Assembly: GCA_020735665.1 (NCBI GenBank)
Contig: CP085928.1
Coordinates: 558,001 to 622,000 of the forward strand
Source of the DNA: Lachnospiraceae bacterium GAM79
GTDB taxonomy: Bacteria > Bacillota > Clostridia > Lachnospirales > Lachnospiraceae
Direction of reading: 5' to 3'
Length of the DNA stretch: 64,000 nucleotides
The position numbers were made by a program, and so were the translations under genes. Positions 24,868 through 35,774 of the stretch are shown here, in pieces (the first letter of the stretch is position 1; the number at the start of each line of letters is the position of its first letter). The notes below the pieces were generated by a model. That model searched no databases and was not told where the DNA came from. It saw only the letters and a list, made by a program, of their open reading frames with translations.

Positions 24868-25069
24868 AGAAGTGCAGGGACAGGTGCCTATTTATCAGAA
24901 AGTAACGCTCACAATAAAAGAGGCGGCAGAATATTCCAATATAGGAATAAATAGAATTGAAAGCTTGCTTAGAGCACCAAGATGTCCGTTTGTGTTATAT
25001 GTAGGAAAAAAGAAACTGGTGAAACGGAAGGAGTTTGAGAAGTTTATATCCGAGAATATTGAAATATAA
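24842..25069 (+). CDS. xis: Excisionase, Tn916 Xis-like
   Basis: The 75-residue protein carries VTLTIKEAAEYSNIGINRIE, LLRAPRCPFVLYVGKKKLVK and a final KEFEKFI: the winged-helix excisionase pattern of Tn916-type elements. It overlaps the toxin gene end and lies 126 bases before the integrase gene, the normal xis-int order. It would bend DNA at the ends and bias integrase towards excision. Confidence 0.85.
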   Translation: MCLITDNSKEVQGQVPIYQKVTLTIKEAAEYSNIGINRIESLLRAPRCPFVLYVGKKKLVKRKEFEKFISENIEI

Positions 25070-25195
25070 TAGAGCATTTTTTCGTTTACTCATGAGTAGA
25101 TTGTGAACACATATGTATGGTAAATATTGAAATACAAGCCTCAATGTAGTATACTTATTCTGCTATTTTGGGGCTTCTTGTGGAAAGGAGCCAGA

Positions 25196-26335
25196 ATGGG
25201 AAAAAGCTTAAAAGGTAAGGAACTGGGTGTCGGAATTTCTCAGCAGACGAATGGCCTTTATGTGGCTAGATTTACTGATAGATTTGGACGAAGAAAATCT
25301 AAACGTTTTAAGAAACTGCAGGAATGCAGACAATGGATAGCAGATGCAACATATATTGATGAACATAGTGATTTAGAGAATGCTACAGACATGCTTGTGG
25401 ATGCGTGGTTTGAATATTGGATCGATCTAAAGAAAAAGACAGTGAGACCCAATACGGTTCGTAATTATTCCGAACGTTATGAAAGAAATATCAAGAACGT
25501 GATAGAAAATAAACTTCTTACAGAAGTGAAACCGATACATTGTCAGAAAATATTTTCAGATATGGCGGATGAAGGATATAAGACGACAACCATTTATCAG
25601 ACTAGAATTGCATTGTATAACATGTTAGAGTTTGCAAAGGAAAACGAAGTTATAATAACAAATCCTTGTAAGAAATCGGTGAAGAGTGATATTGGCAAGC
25701 CATCAGATAAAAAAGAGGCTCTTACAATTGATGATCAAAGGCGTTTCCTTGCGGCAGCTAAAGGACAGAGTTATGAGTATCAGTATAGATTTGCGTTGCA
25801 GACGGGACTTAGAACAGGAGAGCTTGTTGGTCTAAAGTGGGAAGATATTAATTTTGAAAGGAAGACTCTTACAATCGAAAGATCAATGGAGTTTAGGTAC
25901 AAAGTTGGTGAGTGGAGAGTTGGACCGCCTAAAAGCAAGTCTGGATACAGGACAATACCACTTACGGACGAAGCAATTTGTATTCTTAAGGCTCAAAAAG
26001 AAAAGAACAGAAAAATCAAAGTGATAGATAAAGAGTGGGCTGATACAGTGTTCCTTTGCAGAAAGGGGCAACCTGTAAAAAATAGCACTTATGATACAGC
26101 TTTATTTAAAATTTGCGATAAAGCAGGAATCAAGCGTTTTTCGATGCATGTATTAAGACATACTTTTGCAACTAGATGTATTGAAGGTGGAATGATGCCA
26201 AAAACCTTACAGAAAATATTGGGACACTCTAATATTGGTATCACTATGAATTTGTATGTTCATATAACCGAAGAAGAAAAACAAAAAGAAATAGACCTTG
26301 TGGCAGAGGCTTTGAAGGCAGGTGTTGCAATATGA
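25196..26335 (+). CDS. int: Tyrosine integrase, Tn916 type
   Basis: This 379-residue protein has an N-terminal arm-binding domain (LYVARFTDRFGRRKSKRFKK), a core-binding SAM-like domain (about residues 70-170) and a catalytic domain with Arg in TGLRTGELVGL, Lys in KSGYRTI, HxxR in MHVLRHTFATR, His in LGHSNIGITMNLY and the following nucleophile Tyr in that segment. All active-site residues are present. ATG 25196 has GGAAAGGAG in front; the earlier ATG at 25127 has none. The gene is the last of the element and its stop is 117 bases before ychF, marking the integrated end. Confidence 0.9.
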   Translation: MGKSLKGKELGVGISQQTNGLYVARFTDRFGRRKSKRFKKLQECRQWIADATYIDEHSDLENATDMLVDAWFEYWIDLKKKTVRPNTVRNYSERYERNIKNVIENKLLTEVKPIHCQKIFSDMADEGYKTTTIYQTRIALYNMLEFAKENEVIITNPCKKSVKSDIGKPSDKKEALTIDDQRRFLAAAKGQSYEYQYRFALQTGLRTGELVGLKWEDINFERKTLTIERSMEFRYKVGEWRVGPPKSKSGYRTIPLTDEAICILKAQKEKNRKIKVIDKEWADTVFLCRKGQPVKNSTYDTALFKICDKAGIKRFSMHVLRHTFATRCIEGGMMPKTLQKILGHSNIGITMNLYVHITEEEKQKEIDLVAEALKAGVAI

Positions 26336-26367
26336 AAATTCATGTATTTTCATGCGAATATAACAAG

Positions 26368-26389
26368 ATTGGTACACTAATTGGTACAC
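26368..26389. repeat. Tandem 10-bp repeat at the element end (candidate Int arm sites)
   Basis: ATTGGTACAC occurs at 26368-26377 and 26380-26389 with a 12-bp period. Repeats of this kind behind the integrase gene are usual binding sites for the integrase N-terminal domain. The crossover point should lie between here and the ychF ribosome site; the exact core cannot be found without the left end. Confidence 0.5.
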
Positions 26390-26452
26390 CAGCGAAATAC
26401 GAAGCCTGCAAAGCCGCATAAAATCAAGGTTTTTAAGGAGGAAATATATAAA

Positions 26453-27550
26453 ATGAAATTAGGCATAGTTGGACTTCCCAATGTTGGAAAAAGTACATTA
26501 TTTAACTCTCTGACAAAAGCAGGTGCAGAATCAGCAAACTATCCATTCTGCACCATCGACCCAAATGTAGGTGTCGTTGCAGTACCGGATGAGAGGTTAG
26601 ACAAGCTGACAGAGATGTATCACTCAGCAAAGACCACTCCTGCAGTTATTGAATTCGTAGATATCGCAGGACTCGTAAAGGGCGCATCCAAAGGCGAAGG
26701 CCTGGGAAACCAGTTCCTTGCAAATATCAGAGAGGTAGATGCGATCGTTCATGTTGTCAGATGCTTTGAAGATACAAATGTTATTCATGTAGATGGTTCG
26801 GTTGATCCGATCCGTGATATTGAAACGATTAATCTGGAGCTGATCTTTTCCGATATCGAAGTTCTGGATCGTAGAATAGCAAAGACGATACGAGGTGCAA
26901 GAAATGATAAGATGCTTGCAAAGGAGCTGGATTTCCAGCAGCGTATCAAAGCGCATTTGGAGGAAGGTAAGCTTGCAAAGACTCTTGAAGTAACAGATGA
27001 GGACGAACAGGGTTGGATTGAGGAATACAACCTTCTTACATGGAAACCGGTTATTTTCGCAGCAAATGTAAGCGAAGACGATGTAGCAGATGATGGAGCA
27101 TCAAATGAGTATGTTCAGAAAGTAAAAGAATATGCAAAAGAATTTGATTCAGAAGTATTTGTTGTCTGTGCACAGATCGAGCAGGAGCTGGCAGAACTGG
27201 ATGACGAAGAAAAGAAAATGTTTTTGGAAGACCTTGGAGTAAAAGAATCCGGTCTTGATAAGCTGATAAAGGCAAGCTATTCACTGCTTGGACTGATCAG
27301 TTATCTGACAGCCGGTGAGACAGAATCCAGGGCATGGACGATCAAGAAGGGAACAAAAGCGCCGGGAGCAGCCGGCAAGATCCATTCTGATTTTGAGCGT
27401 GGATTCATCAAGGCAGAGGTTGTAAGCTATAAAGATCTTATGGAATGTGGCAATATGGTAGCTGCCAAAGAAAAAGGTCTGGTAAGACAGGAAGGTAAAG
27501 AATATGTGGTAGAGGACGGAGATGTCATCCTCTTTAAGTTCAACGTATAA
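26453..27550 (+). CDS. ychF: Ribosome-binding ATPase YchF
   Basis: The P-loop [15 protein letters not shown], the switch region [16 protein letters not shown] and the late TGS-domain segment ([26 protein letters not shown], cut into two by FIKAEVV) identify YchF/OLA1. It prefers ATP to GTP and binds ribosomes, with roles in stress and translation. Length (365 residues) is normal. AAGGAGG lies 11 bases before the ATG at 26453. The integrative element is inserted just upstream, so the native promoter may have been moved away. lgt follows 29 bases later. Confidence 0.95.
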   Translation: MKLGIVGLPNVGKSTLFNSLTKAGAESANYPFCTIDPNVGVVAVPDERLDKLTEMYHSAKTTPAVIEFVDIAGLVKGASKGEGLGNQFLANIREVDAIVHVVRCFEDTNVIHVDGSVDPIRDIETINLELIFSDIEVLDRRIAKTIRGARNDKMLAKELDFQQRIKAHLEEGKLAKTLEVTDEDEQGWIEEYNLLTWKPVIFAANVSEDDVADDGASNEYVQKVKEYAKEFDSEVFVVCAQIEQELAELDDEEKKMFLEDLGVKESGLDKLIKASYSLLGLISYLTAGETESRAWTIKKGTKAPGAAGKIHSDFERGFIKAEVVSYKDLMECGNMVAAKEKGLVRQEGKEYVVEDGDVILFKFNV

Positions 27551-27579
27551 TACAGCTTCCTTTAGGAGATAACAAGAAA

Positions 27580-28560
27580 ATGGAAACTATTTCAGAATAT
27601 TTTAACAGTATTATCTTTCCGCATTTGGGAATCTTCCTGAAGCATGTAGGTGATCATATATCCATTGGCAGCTTTGAAATCCGGTTTTACGGTATCATCA
27701 TTATGTGTGGATTTATCCTTGCCTACTTCCTTGTGACAAATGAAGCGAAACGAACAGGGCAGGATCCGGAAATGTATCTGGACTTTATCCTGATCTTGAT
27801 TATTCCGGTAATCTTAGGCGCAAGAATTTATTATATATTGTTCCGGCTGGATCAGTATATAGTGGCGGGAAATATAAAAGAAACCATCCTTGGCATGTTA
27901 AATATCAGAGGTGGCGGACTTGCGATCTATGGTGGTGTAATTGCTGGTATTATTACCGGATGCATCTTTGCGAAGAAGCGGAAGGTAAATGTGCTTCGGC
28001 TTGCCGACACAGCAGCGTTTGGTCTGCTGATCGGACAGATCCTTGGACGCTGGGGCAATTTCTTCAACAGGGAGGCGTTTGGTGCGTATACAGATTCTGT
28101 ATTTGCGATGGGAATCCCTCTTGATTATTACAGACATGAAGGAACACTAAACAGTCTGATCAGCAGTGGAGTGATCTCAGATACCATGCTTGCAAATACA
28201 CAGATGCTTCATGGTATGGAATGTATAACAGTACATCCTACGTTCCTGTATGAGTCACTCTGGAATCTGATGTTGCTGATCTTTCTTCTTATATATAGAA
28301 AGCATCAGAAGTTTACAGGTGAATTCGCATTTATCTATGTAGCAGGCTATGGACTTGGAAGATGTATCATTGAAGGACTTCGTACAGATTCCTTAATGAT
28401 CGGCAATTCCGGTATCCGTGTATCACAGCTCCTTGGATTTGCATGCTTTTTAGTTGGTGCAGTTGTGCTCATCGTTGGCTATGTTCGCAGAGCAAAAGGG
28501 CAGTTGCAGACCATTGAAAATGAGTCTGTTCAGGCGCCTTCAGAGAATGAAAACAACTAG
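27580..28560 (+). CDS. lgt: Phosphatidylglycerol-prolipoprotein diacylglyceryl transferase
   Basis: Lgt attaches diacylglycerol to the Cys of prolipoproteins at the membrane. The signature GRWGNFFNREAFG and the early FEIRFYGIIIMCGFI segment are present, with about seven membrane segments over 326 residues. AGGAGA precedes the ATG. It follows ychF by 29 bases and is probably cotranscribed with it. The C-terminal tail is short and charged. Confidence 0.95.
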   Translation: METISEYFNSIIFPHLGIFLKHVGDHISIGSFEIRFYGIIIMCGFILAYFLVTNEAKRTGQDPEMYLDFILILIIPVILGARIYYILFRLDQYIVAGNIKETILGMLNIRGGGLAIYGGVIAGIITGCIFAKKRKVNVLRLADTAAFGLLIGQILGRWGNFFNREAFGAYTDSVFAMGIPLDYYRHEGTLNSLISSGVISDTMLANTQMLHGMECITVHPTFLYESLWNLMLLIFLLIYRKHQKFTGEFAFIYVAGYGLGRCIIEGLRTDSLMIGNSGIRVSQLLGFACFLVGAVVLIVGYVRRAKGQLQTIENESVQAPSENENN

Positions 28561-28617
28561 GCTCAATGCGGTAATTCATTGCGTGAAAAAAATATTTAAA
28601 AAAGTTGAAAAAAGTTG

Positions 28618-28646
28618 TTGACAGATACAACGTCTTATGATAACAT
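28618..28646 (+). promoter_or_regulatory. Promoter of the tRNA-Gly gene
   Basis: TTGACA (28618-28623) and TAACAT (28641-28646) are 17 bases apart, 41 bases before the mature tRNA start. Confidence 0.7.
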
Positions 28647-28687
28647 ATCCATTGTTGTGAGGCAAATAAATCACAACAATGGAAAAT

Positions 28688-28759
<72 letters not shown>

Positions 28760-28770
28760 CTTATTTTTTA

Positions 28771-28800
28771 GAAGCCTTAAGATTTAAGGCTTCTTTTTTT
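28771..28800 (+). terminator. Terminator of the tRNA-Gly transcript
   Basis: GAAGCCTTAA and TTAAGGCTTC pair perfectly around GAT, followed by seven T. Confidence 0.9.
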
Positions 28801-29070
28801 ATGGTTGATACTTTGAACCTCAATGAGCCACTGCCATTTATCAGAAAAACAGTAGCATAGACGACTGACTTTCGATGATCCGATGCTGGAACAAAGGGCT
28901 TCTTCTTAATAATCCTAAAGAAGATTTAATAATTGTTTTATTGTAGTTTCCTCCGAAATATGATATTTTCCCATCATATAAAGCATTCCCAAAGATATAG
29001 ATAGAAGAAAAGTAAGTAAAAATTACGCAAAAAATGAAAAAATGAGGTAATTATTTGTAAAATTTGCGGA

Positions 29071-29145
29071 TTGAATAAAAAGAAAGGAATGCTATAATGA
29101 AACCGATTTAATCTTATTCTGAAATTACCGGTTTATGAATAAGAT
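29071..29145 (+). promoter_or_regulatory. Promoter and leader hairpin of the LtaS-like gene
   Basis: TTGAAT (29071-29076) and TATAAT (29093-29098) are 16 bases apart with an extended -10 TG. The untranslated leader holds a 9-bp hairpin, ATCTTATTC (29111-29119) with GAATAAGAT (29137-29145). Between the tRNA terminator and this promoter (28801-29070) I see no gene, only AT-rich DNA. Confidence 0.65.
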
Positions 29146-29206
29146 AACAGGATTGCATTAAGTATTTGGTTAGTGGTTGCCGAATCACGGCAGAATGGAG
29201 TTTTAG

Positions 29207-31252
29207 ATGAAAGACAAATTGAAGAAATTGTGTAGTACAGCTATATTCCAGTGTGTTGCGATTGCAATTGTGCTGGATATTATTTTGGAGATATTGGGAA
29301 GACACTCATTTATCAATACGATGAAATATATTGTGAATGAACCCTTGGTGTTCCTATATAACTGTTCCATTATCTTCTTTACTCTGACATTGGCACTGCT
29401 GATGCGTAAGAGAGTGTTTGGTTACGGTATTATTTCATTTGCATGGCTGCTTTGTGGTGTAACGAACTGTATTGTTTTAGGCTTTCGTATCACTCCGTTT
29501 TCAGCGATCGATATGCTGATGGCGAGAAATACGATCACCATCATTGATAAGTATTTCTCAGTATGGCAGGTTGTATTCATCGGTGTAGCGTTATTTGTTG
29601 CACTGGCAGCGGTTATCATATTGTTCTTAAAGTCCCCGACAATCCAGGGAAATATTTACAGGATCCGTACAACGGTTCTGATCGTTGCATCTTTCTGTAT
29701 GGTTATGCTATTTACAAAGATTGCATTAAATGCACAGGCAATCTCGGATAACTTTGCAAATCTGGCAACAGCATACGATAAATATGGTTTTGTATATTGC
29801 TTTTCAAACAGTGTAGTGGATGTCGGAATCAGTGAGCCGTCAGATTACAGTGAAGAAAAGATGCTTGAGATCAAGGATGAACTGGATACGGTGAAAGCTT
29901 CGGGAGCAAAATTTGCAAAGAGAAAGCCAAACGTAATTGTAGTTCAGTTGGAATCCTTCATGGATCCATCACATGTAAAAGAATTATCTTTTAATATGAA
30001 TCCGATTCCGAATTTCACAAAATTAAAAGAAGAATGTTCGTCAGGTTTCCTTACGATGCCTGCAATCGGAGCGGGAACGGCAAATTCGGAATTTGAGGTG
30101 CTTTCCGGATTTGATGTGGCATACTTCGGTGCCGGTGAATATCCATATAAGACGGTACTTGGAAGTACAACCTGTGAGACGATGGCGACACAGTTTAAAA
30201 AGCTTGGTTATTCTACTCATGCGATGCATAACCATGACGGTACATTCTATGACCGTTATATCGTATACAAGAATCTTGGCTTTGATACATTTACCCCTAT
30301 GGAATACATGTATGACGTAGAGCATACCCAGAAAAACTGGGAAAAGGATAATGTACTGACCGGAGAGATCATGAAGACCTTGAAATCTACAGAGGACAAG
30401 GATTTTATCTTCACGGTCAGCGTTCAGGGACATGGAAGATATCCGAGTGAATTAGATTATGAGAATTATTCCTATCCGGTAAAAGTAACAGGTACGGGAA
30501 GTGAAGAACTGGACAATGAATGGACATATTATTGCAATCAGCTTCATGAGATGGATGAATTTATCAAGGATTTAATTGAAGAACTGAAGAATTATGATGA
30601 AGATGTAGTACTGGTAATGTATGGTGATCATTTACCGGGATTTGAACTGACAAATGATGATGTAGAGAATGGAAATCTGTATCAGACGGAATATTTCATA
30701 TGGAGCAATATGAAGCATTTCATTGATAAAGATGAAGACATTCCGGCTTATGATCTGAGTACGAAGCTGTTTGATGTGATCGGACTTGAAAAGAGTGCCA
30801 TGCAGAAGGTGCATACACTTTACAGCGAAGATGATCCTGAATACAGCGATGTAATGTGGAATGTAGAATATGATATGTTATACGGTAAGCGATATATGTA
30901 TCCGGATGGCTGGCCATATGAGCCTACCGATATGCAGTATGGTGTAGAACCAATCTATATTACGGATATAAAAGAAGGCGATTATCAGAAATTGTCCGAT
31001 GACCCGGAGAAAGCACCGGAGCAGCCCCATGGATATTATATCAAGGGTGAGAATTTCAATGAATGCAGTTTTGTTTGGATCAACAACGGATTCAAGAAGG
31101 AAACAATCTATATAGATCGGAATACTCTGTTTATTCCTGATATCACGTTTGACGATGGTGAGGAAGTCTATGTTGCTCAGGTTGGTGATGACAGCATTGA
31201 TATCGGAAAGTCGGAAGCGTTTATTTATCAGGCTCCGGTAGCAGAAAATTAA
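29207..31252 (+). CDS. LTA synthase family membrane sulfatase
   Basis: About five N-terminal membrane segments (residues 10-190) are followed by an extracellular sulfatase-fold domain: VIVVQLESFMDPS with a metal-binding Glu, MPAIGAGTANSEFEVLSG with the Thr nucleophile region, and LVMYGDHLPG with the late metal ligands. Members transfer glycerol-phosphate from phosphatidylglycerol to build or prime lipoteichoic acid; related enzymes modify other glycans. At 681 residues it is a bit longer than LtaS, with an added C-terminal beta region (about 600-681). GGAG precedes the ATG. Confidence 0.85.
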   Translation: MKDKLKKLCSTAIFQCVAIAIVLDIILEILGRHSFINTMKYIVNEPLVFLYNCSIIFFTLTLALLMRKRVFGYGIISFAWLLCGVTNCIVLGFRITPFSAIDMLMARNTITIIDKYFSVWQVVFIGVALFVALAAVIILFLKSPTIQGNIYRIRTTVLIVASFCMVMLFTKIALNAQAISDNFANLATAYDKYGFVYCFSNSVVDVGISEPSDYSEEKMLEIKDELDTVKASGAKFAKRKPNVIVVQLESFMDPSHVKELSFNMNPIPNFTKLKEECSSGFLTMPAIGAGTANSEFEVLSGFDVAYFGAGEYPYKTVLGSTTCETMATQFKKLGYSTHAMHNHDGTFYDRYIVYKNLGFDTFTPMEYMYDVEHTQKNWEKDNVLTGEIMKTLKSTEDKDFIFTVSVQGHGRYPSELDYENYSYPVKVTGTGSEELDNEWTYYCNQLHEMDEFIKDLIEELKNYDEDVVLVMYGDHLPGFELTNDDVENGNLYQTEYFIWSNMKHFIDKDEDIPAYDLSTKLFDVIGLEKSAMQKVHTLYSEDDPEYSDVMWNVEYDMLYGKRYMYPDGWPYEPTDMQYGVEPIYITDIKEGDYQKLSDDPEKAPEQPHGYYIKGENFNECSFVWINNGFKKETIYIDRNTLFIPDITFDDGEEVYVAQVGDDSIDIGKSEAFIYQAPVAEN

Positions 31253-31303
31253 AGATAACTGATAATTCCTCATAAAAAAGAAATTTTTTGGTAATAAATA
31301 ATC

Positions 31304-31388
31304 TTGACATTAAATAGGTTATTTGATAGCATAGCATCATATATTTTGGATATAACAGGAGCGTTCGTTTGAATGCTCCTGTTATATC
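31304..31388 (+). promoter_or_regulatory. guaB promoter and long leader hairpin
   Basis: TTGACA (31304-31309) and TAGCAT (31327-31332) are 17 bases apart. The leader then carries an 18-bp stem with a 4-base loop at 31349-31388 (arms beginning GATATAACAGG and ending CCTGTTATATC, one G.U pair). No T run follows, so it is not a classical terminator; it could stabilise the mRNA or be a protein or RNA control point. Confidence 0.65.
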
Positions 31389-31415
31389 AACTTACAAATA
31401 AAAAAAAGAAAGTGA

Positions 31416-32876
<1,461 letters not shown>

Positions 32877-32903
32877 TAACAGTATAATAGAAATATAAGT
32901 CAG

Positions 32904-32951
32904 AATATAGCCGGTGAGAATATGCAGATAACATATATCACTGGCTATATT
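32904..32951 (+). terminator. Stem-loop after guaB
   Basis: AATATAGCCGGTGA and TCACTGGCTATATT pair almost fully around a loop that itself holds ATATG/CATAT. The T run is weak. Confidence 0.6.
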
Positions 32952-33056
32952 TGAGTACTGAGTTTGGCGACTGCTGTGATGACATAAAAGTATAAGAAGT
33001 CTGTGTCTGCGATTATCATGATGACATATGTTTTAATAATTGGAAGGAGAATTATG

Positions 33057-33995
33057 ATGCTCTATCTGGCACCTTTAGAGGGGATAACCGGATATATATA
33101 CAGAAATGCATATCAGAAATATTTTGGAGGAATCGATCGGTATTTTACGCCTTTTATAGCTCCTGCAAAGGGGAAACCGTTCAGACATCGTGAGCTGGCG
33201 GATGTTCGCCCTGAACATAATACGGGCATAACGGTGATCCCGCAGATTCTGACGAATCATTCAGAAGGCTTTATAAAAGCGGCAAAAGCTTTAGCTGATA
33301 TGGGATATGATGAGATCAATATAAACATGGGCTGTCCTTCCGGTACGGTTGTTTCAAAAGGAAAAGGTTCAGGGATGTTGGCAGATCCCGTAAAGCTGGA
33401 TCATTTCCTTGAGGAGATATTTGCAGCCGATATCTGCAAAATATCGGTAAAGACCAGACTGGGAATGGAATTTGCAGATGAATTCCCGGATATTCTGGAT
33501 GTATTAATGAAATATCCATTTACCGAAGTGATCATTCATCCGAGAACCAGAGAAGATTATTATGGTGGCAGCGTAGATCTTGCTATGTTCGATCTGGCAG
33601 TAGAACGATATGGAGAGCAGACAGAAAGTGTCCTTTGCTATAATGGTGATATTACCGATGCTGCCGGCTATAAAAATATTCAGGAACGATATCCACAGGT
33701 TGATAAGATCATGATCGGACGTGGAATCATAGGAAATCCGTTTCTTCCACAGGAGATTGCAGAACAGAGGTGCTGCTATAACGCAGGAATCCTTCTGGCA
33801 TTCCACGATGAACTGTTTGCCGGTTATATGGAAGCAGGGCTTGGAGCGAGAAATGTCATGTTTAAGATGAAAGAGTTGTGGTCGTTTATGGAATGTCTTT
33901 TTGAAGCTCCCGACCAGCAGAAGATATTAAAAAAGATTCGCAAAGCCAACGATCCGGATACCTACAACACCGAAGTCCGGAAGCTGTTGCGGTGA
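33057..33995 (+). CDS. dus: tRNA-dihydrouridine synthase family protein
   Basis: The FMN-binding barrel of the Dus family is shown by LAPLEGITGYIYRN, ININMGCPSGTVVSKGKGSG (with the catalytic Cys), KTRLG and MIGRGIIGNPF. It reduces uridines in the D loop of tRNA. ATG 33057 is 7 bases after AAGGAG; ATG 33054 is also possible. The protein is 312 residues. It faces trpB tail to tail, with a structured element between them. Confidence 0.9.
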   Translation: MLYLAPLEGITGYIYRNAYQKYFGGIDRYFTPFIAPAKGKPFRHRELADVRPEHNTGITVIPQILTNHSEGFIKAAKALADMGYDEININMGCPSGTVVSKGKGSGMLADPVKLDHFLEEIFAADICKISVKTRLGMEFADEFPDILDVLMKYPFTEVIIHPRTREDYYGGSVDLAMFDLAVERYGEQTESVLCYNGDITDAAGYKNIQERYPQVDKIMIGRGIIGNPFLPQEIAEQRCCYNAGILLAFHDELFAGYMEAGLGARNVMFKMKELWSFMECLFEAPDQQKILKKIRKANDPDTYNTEVRKLLR

Positions 33996-34062
33996 TGAAG
34001 AAAACAGAATAAAAATGAGAAAAAGATATTAGCATGAAGTATATCCTATAAGTTGATACTAG

Positions 34063-34211
34063 AAAAGGAAGCTGACAATACTATTATGGAGCAAGCCTTT
34101 TCGAATGTCGGTACTTAGTGAGCCACGAAGTGGAGAACTTTAGTACCGCTACATGAGAAATAGAGCGAAAGCGTCTTGCGTAATAATATGTATTGTCAGC
34201 TTCCTTTTTTT
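34063..34211. ncRNA. Structured intergenic element, copy A
   Basis: The outer arms GGAAGCTGACAATA (34067-34080) and TATTGTCAGCTTCC (34191-34204), flanked by A and T runs, form a bidirectional terminator-like stem between the convergent dus and trpB genes. Its loop is a 110-base core (34081-34190) shared with copies B, C and D: GCAAG/CTTGC closing pair, an inner arm with TTTTCGAATG/CATGAGAAA, CGGTACT/AGTACCG, the CCAC-GAA-GTGG hairpin and a GC-GAAA-GC tetraloop hairpin. See the findings for the covarying positions. Confidence 0.7.
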
Positions 34212-34222
34212 ATAGGGCCGAT

Positions 34223-35611
34223 TTAGAATTCATTTCCGGGGAAATGAGGGATTCCGTCAAAACCTGCCTTCAGATCGTCGTCGGTAGGAATATAATCGCT
34301 CATCTCACCATCGTTATATTTGCCATAAGCAACCATATCGAAATATCCGGTTCCGGTCAGACCAAAGACGATCGTCTTTTCTTCCCCGGTTTCTTTACAT
34401 TTCAGTGCCTCGTCGATAGCAACACGGATCGCGTGGCTGCTTTCAGGAGCAGGAAGAATACCTTCCACTCTTGCAAATTGGGTTGCTGCTTCAAATACTG
34501 CTGTCTGTTCAACACTTCTGGCTTCGATGATGCCATCATGATAGAGCTGGGATACAACAGGGCTCATACCGTGATAACGAAGTCCGCCTGCATGGTTTGG
34601 TGAAGGAATGAATCCGCTTCCGAGGGTGTACATCTTTGCCAGTGGACATACCTTGCCGGTATCACAGAAATCATAGGCATAGACACCCCTTGTCAGACTT
34701 GGGCAGGATGCCGGTTCTACAGCGATGATCCGGTAGTTCTTCTCGCCACGGAGAACCTCGCCTGCAAATGGGGAGATCAGACCACCGAGGTTTGAACCGC
34801 CGCCGGCACATCCGATGATGATATCCGGTGTGATGTTATATTTGTCAAGTGCTGCTTTTGTTTCAAGACCGATAACAGTCTGGTGAAGTAATACCTGATT
34901 CAGTACACTTCCGAGTACATAACGATAGCCTTCCTGCTTGGACTCTGCTTCAACAGCTTCTGAGATGGCACAGCCAAGGCTTCCGGTTGTTCCAGGATGC
35001 TCAGCAAGGATCTTGCGGCCAACCTCTGTTGTGGTACTAGGAGATGGAGTTACGGTTGCACCGTAGGTACGCATAACTTCACGACGGAATGGCTTCTGTT
35101 CATAGGAAACCTTAACCATATATACCTGACAGTCCAGGCCAAAGTAGGAGCATGCCATAGAGAGGGCGGTTCCCCACTGACCGGCACCGGTCTCGGTTGT
35201 AACACCCTTTAACCCCTGCTGCTTAGCATAATAAGCCTGAGCGATAGCGGAGTTTAATTTGTGGCTGCCGCTTGTGTTGTTTCCTTCAAATTTGTAGTAG
35301 ATCTTAGCTGGTGTCTGCAGCTTTTCTTCCAGACAGTATGCACGAACCAGTGGAGCAGGACGGTACATTTTATAGAAGTCCTGAATTTCCTGTGGAATCG
35401 GGATGTATGGGGTGGTGTCATCCAGCTCCTGCGCGATCAGTTCGTCACAGAATACAGGACGAAGATCATCGGCTGTCATTGGCTGAAGTGTTCCCGGATT
35501 TAACAGAGGTGCCGGCTTGTTCTTCATATCGGCACGTACGTTATACCACTCTTTTGGGATCTCGTTTTCACTTAAATAGATTTTGTACGGAATGTTTGCA
35601 TCTTTTTTCAT
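34223..35611 (-). CDS. trpB: Tryptophan synthase beta chain, TrpB2 type
   Basis: This is the longer, stand-alone TrpB2 form (about 462 residues) that joins indole and serine with PLP. The PLP lysine is in NNTSGSHKLNSA; GAGQWGTAL and CAGGGSNLGGL bind the cofactor and phosphate. No trpA or other trp gene is next to it, typical for TrpB2 proteins that salvage indole. ATG 35611 lies 9 bases after GGAGG; the ATG at 35617 is too close. A Trp-type T-box leader precedes it, so it should be induced when tRNA-Trp is uncharged. Confidence 0.93.
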   Translation of the reverse strand: MKKDANIPYKIYLSENEIPKEWYNVRADMKNKPAPLLNPGTLQPMTADDLRPVFCDELIAQELDDTTPYIPIPQEIQDFYKMYRPAPLVRAYCLEEKLQTPAKIYYKFEGNNTSGSHKLNSAIAQAYYAKQQGLKGVTTETGAGQWGTALSMACSYFGLDCQVYMVKVSYEQKPFRREVMRTYGATVTPSPSTTTEVGRKILAEHPGTTGSLGCAISEAVEAESKQEGYRYVLGSVLNQVLLHQTVIGLETKAALDKYNITPDIIIGCAGGGSNLGGLISPFAGEVLRGEKNYRIIAVEPASCPSLTRGVYAYDFCDTGKVCPLAKMYTLGSGFIPSPNHAGGLRYHGMSPVVSQLYHDGIIEARSVEQTAVFEAATQFARVEGILPAPESSHAIRVAIDEALKCKETGEEKTIVFGLTGTGYFDMVAYGKYNDGEMSDYIPTDDDLKAGFDGIPHFPGNEF

Positions 35612-35774
35612 AATCATAACCCTCCAATGCTTGATTCATTTGTATAAATAGTTTAAGTTATCCCGGTTATCTTTGATGGGATATATAAATATGTTCCGGG
35701 GAATTTTATAATGTCATGCATTTTGCAAAATCATCATCCTTGTGGGCAAAGAATTTTGCATGGATTTGTGATAG

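Larger units (their letters stand above)
1..26400. mobile_element. Right-hand part of an integrative element (left end outside window)
   Basis: Everything left of ychF has accessory character: three insertion sequences, decayed genes, small XRE regulators, S24 and umuC remnants, resolvase-like proteins, an orphan PemK toxin, an excisionase and a Tn916-type integrase as the last gene. This order (small regulators, Xis, Int, host gene) is the usual integrase end of Gram-positive integrative elements. No relaxase, coupling protein or T4SS gene is visible, so conjugative ability cannot be judged. The left attachment site is not in the window and the first 26 kb could be a composite of several insertions. 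Confidence 0.5.
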
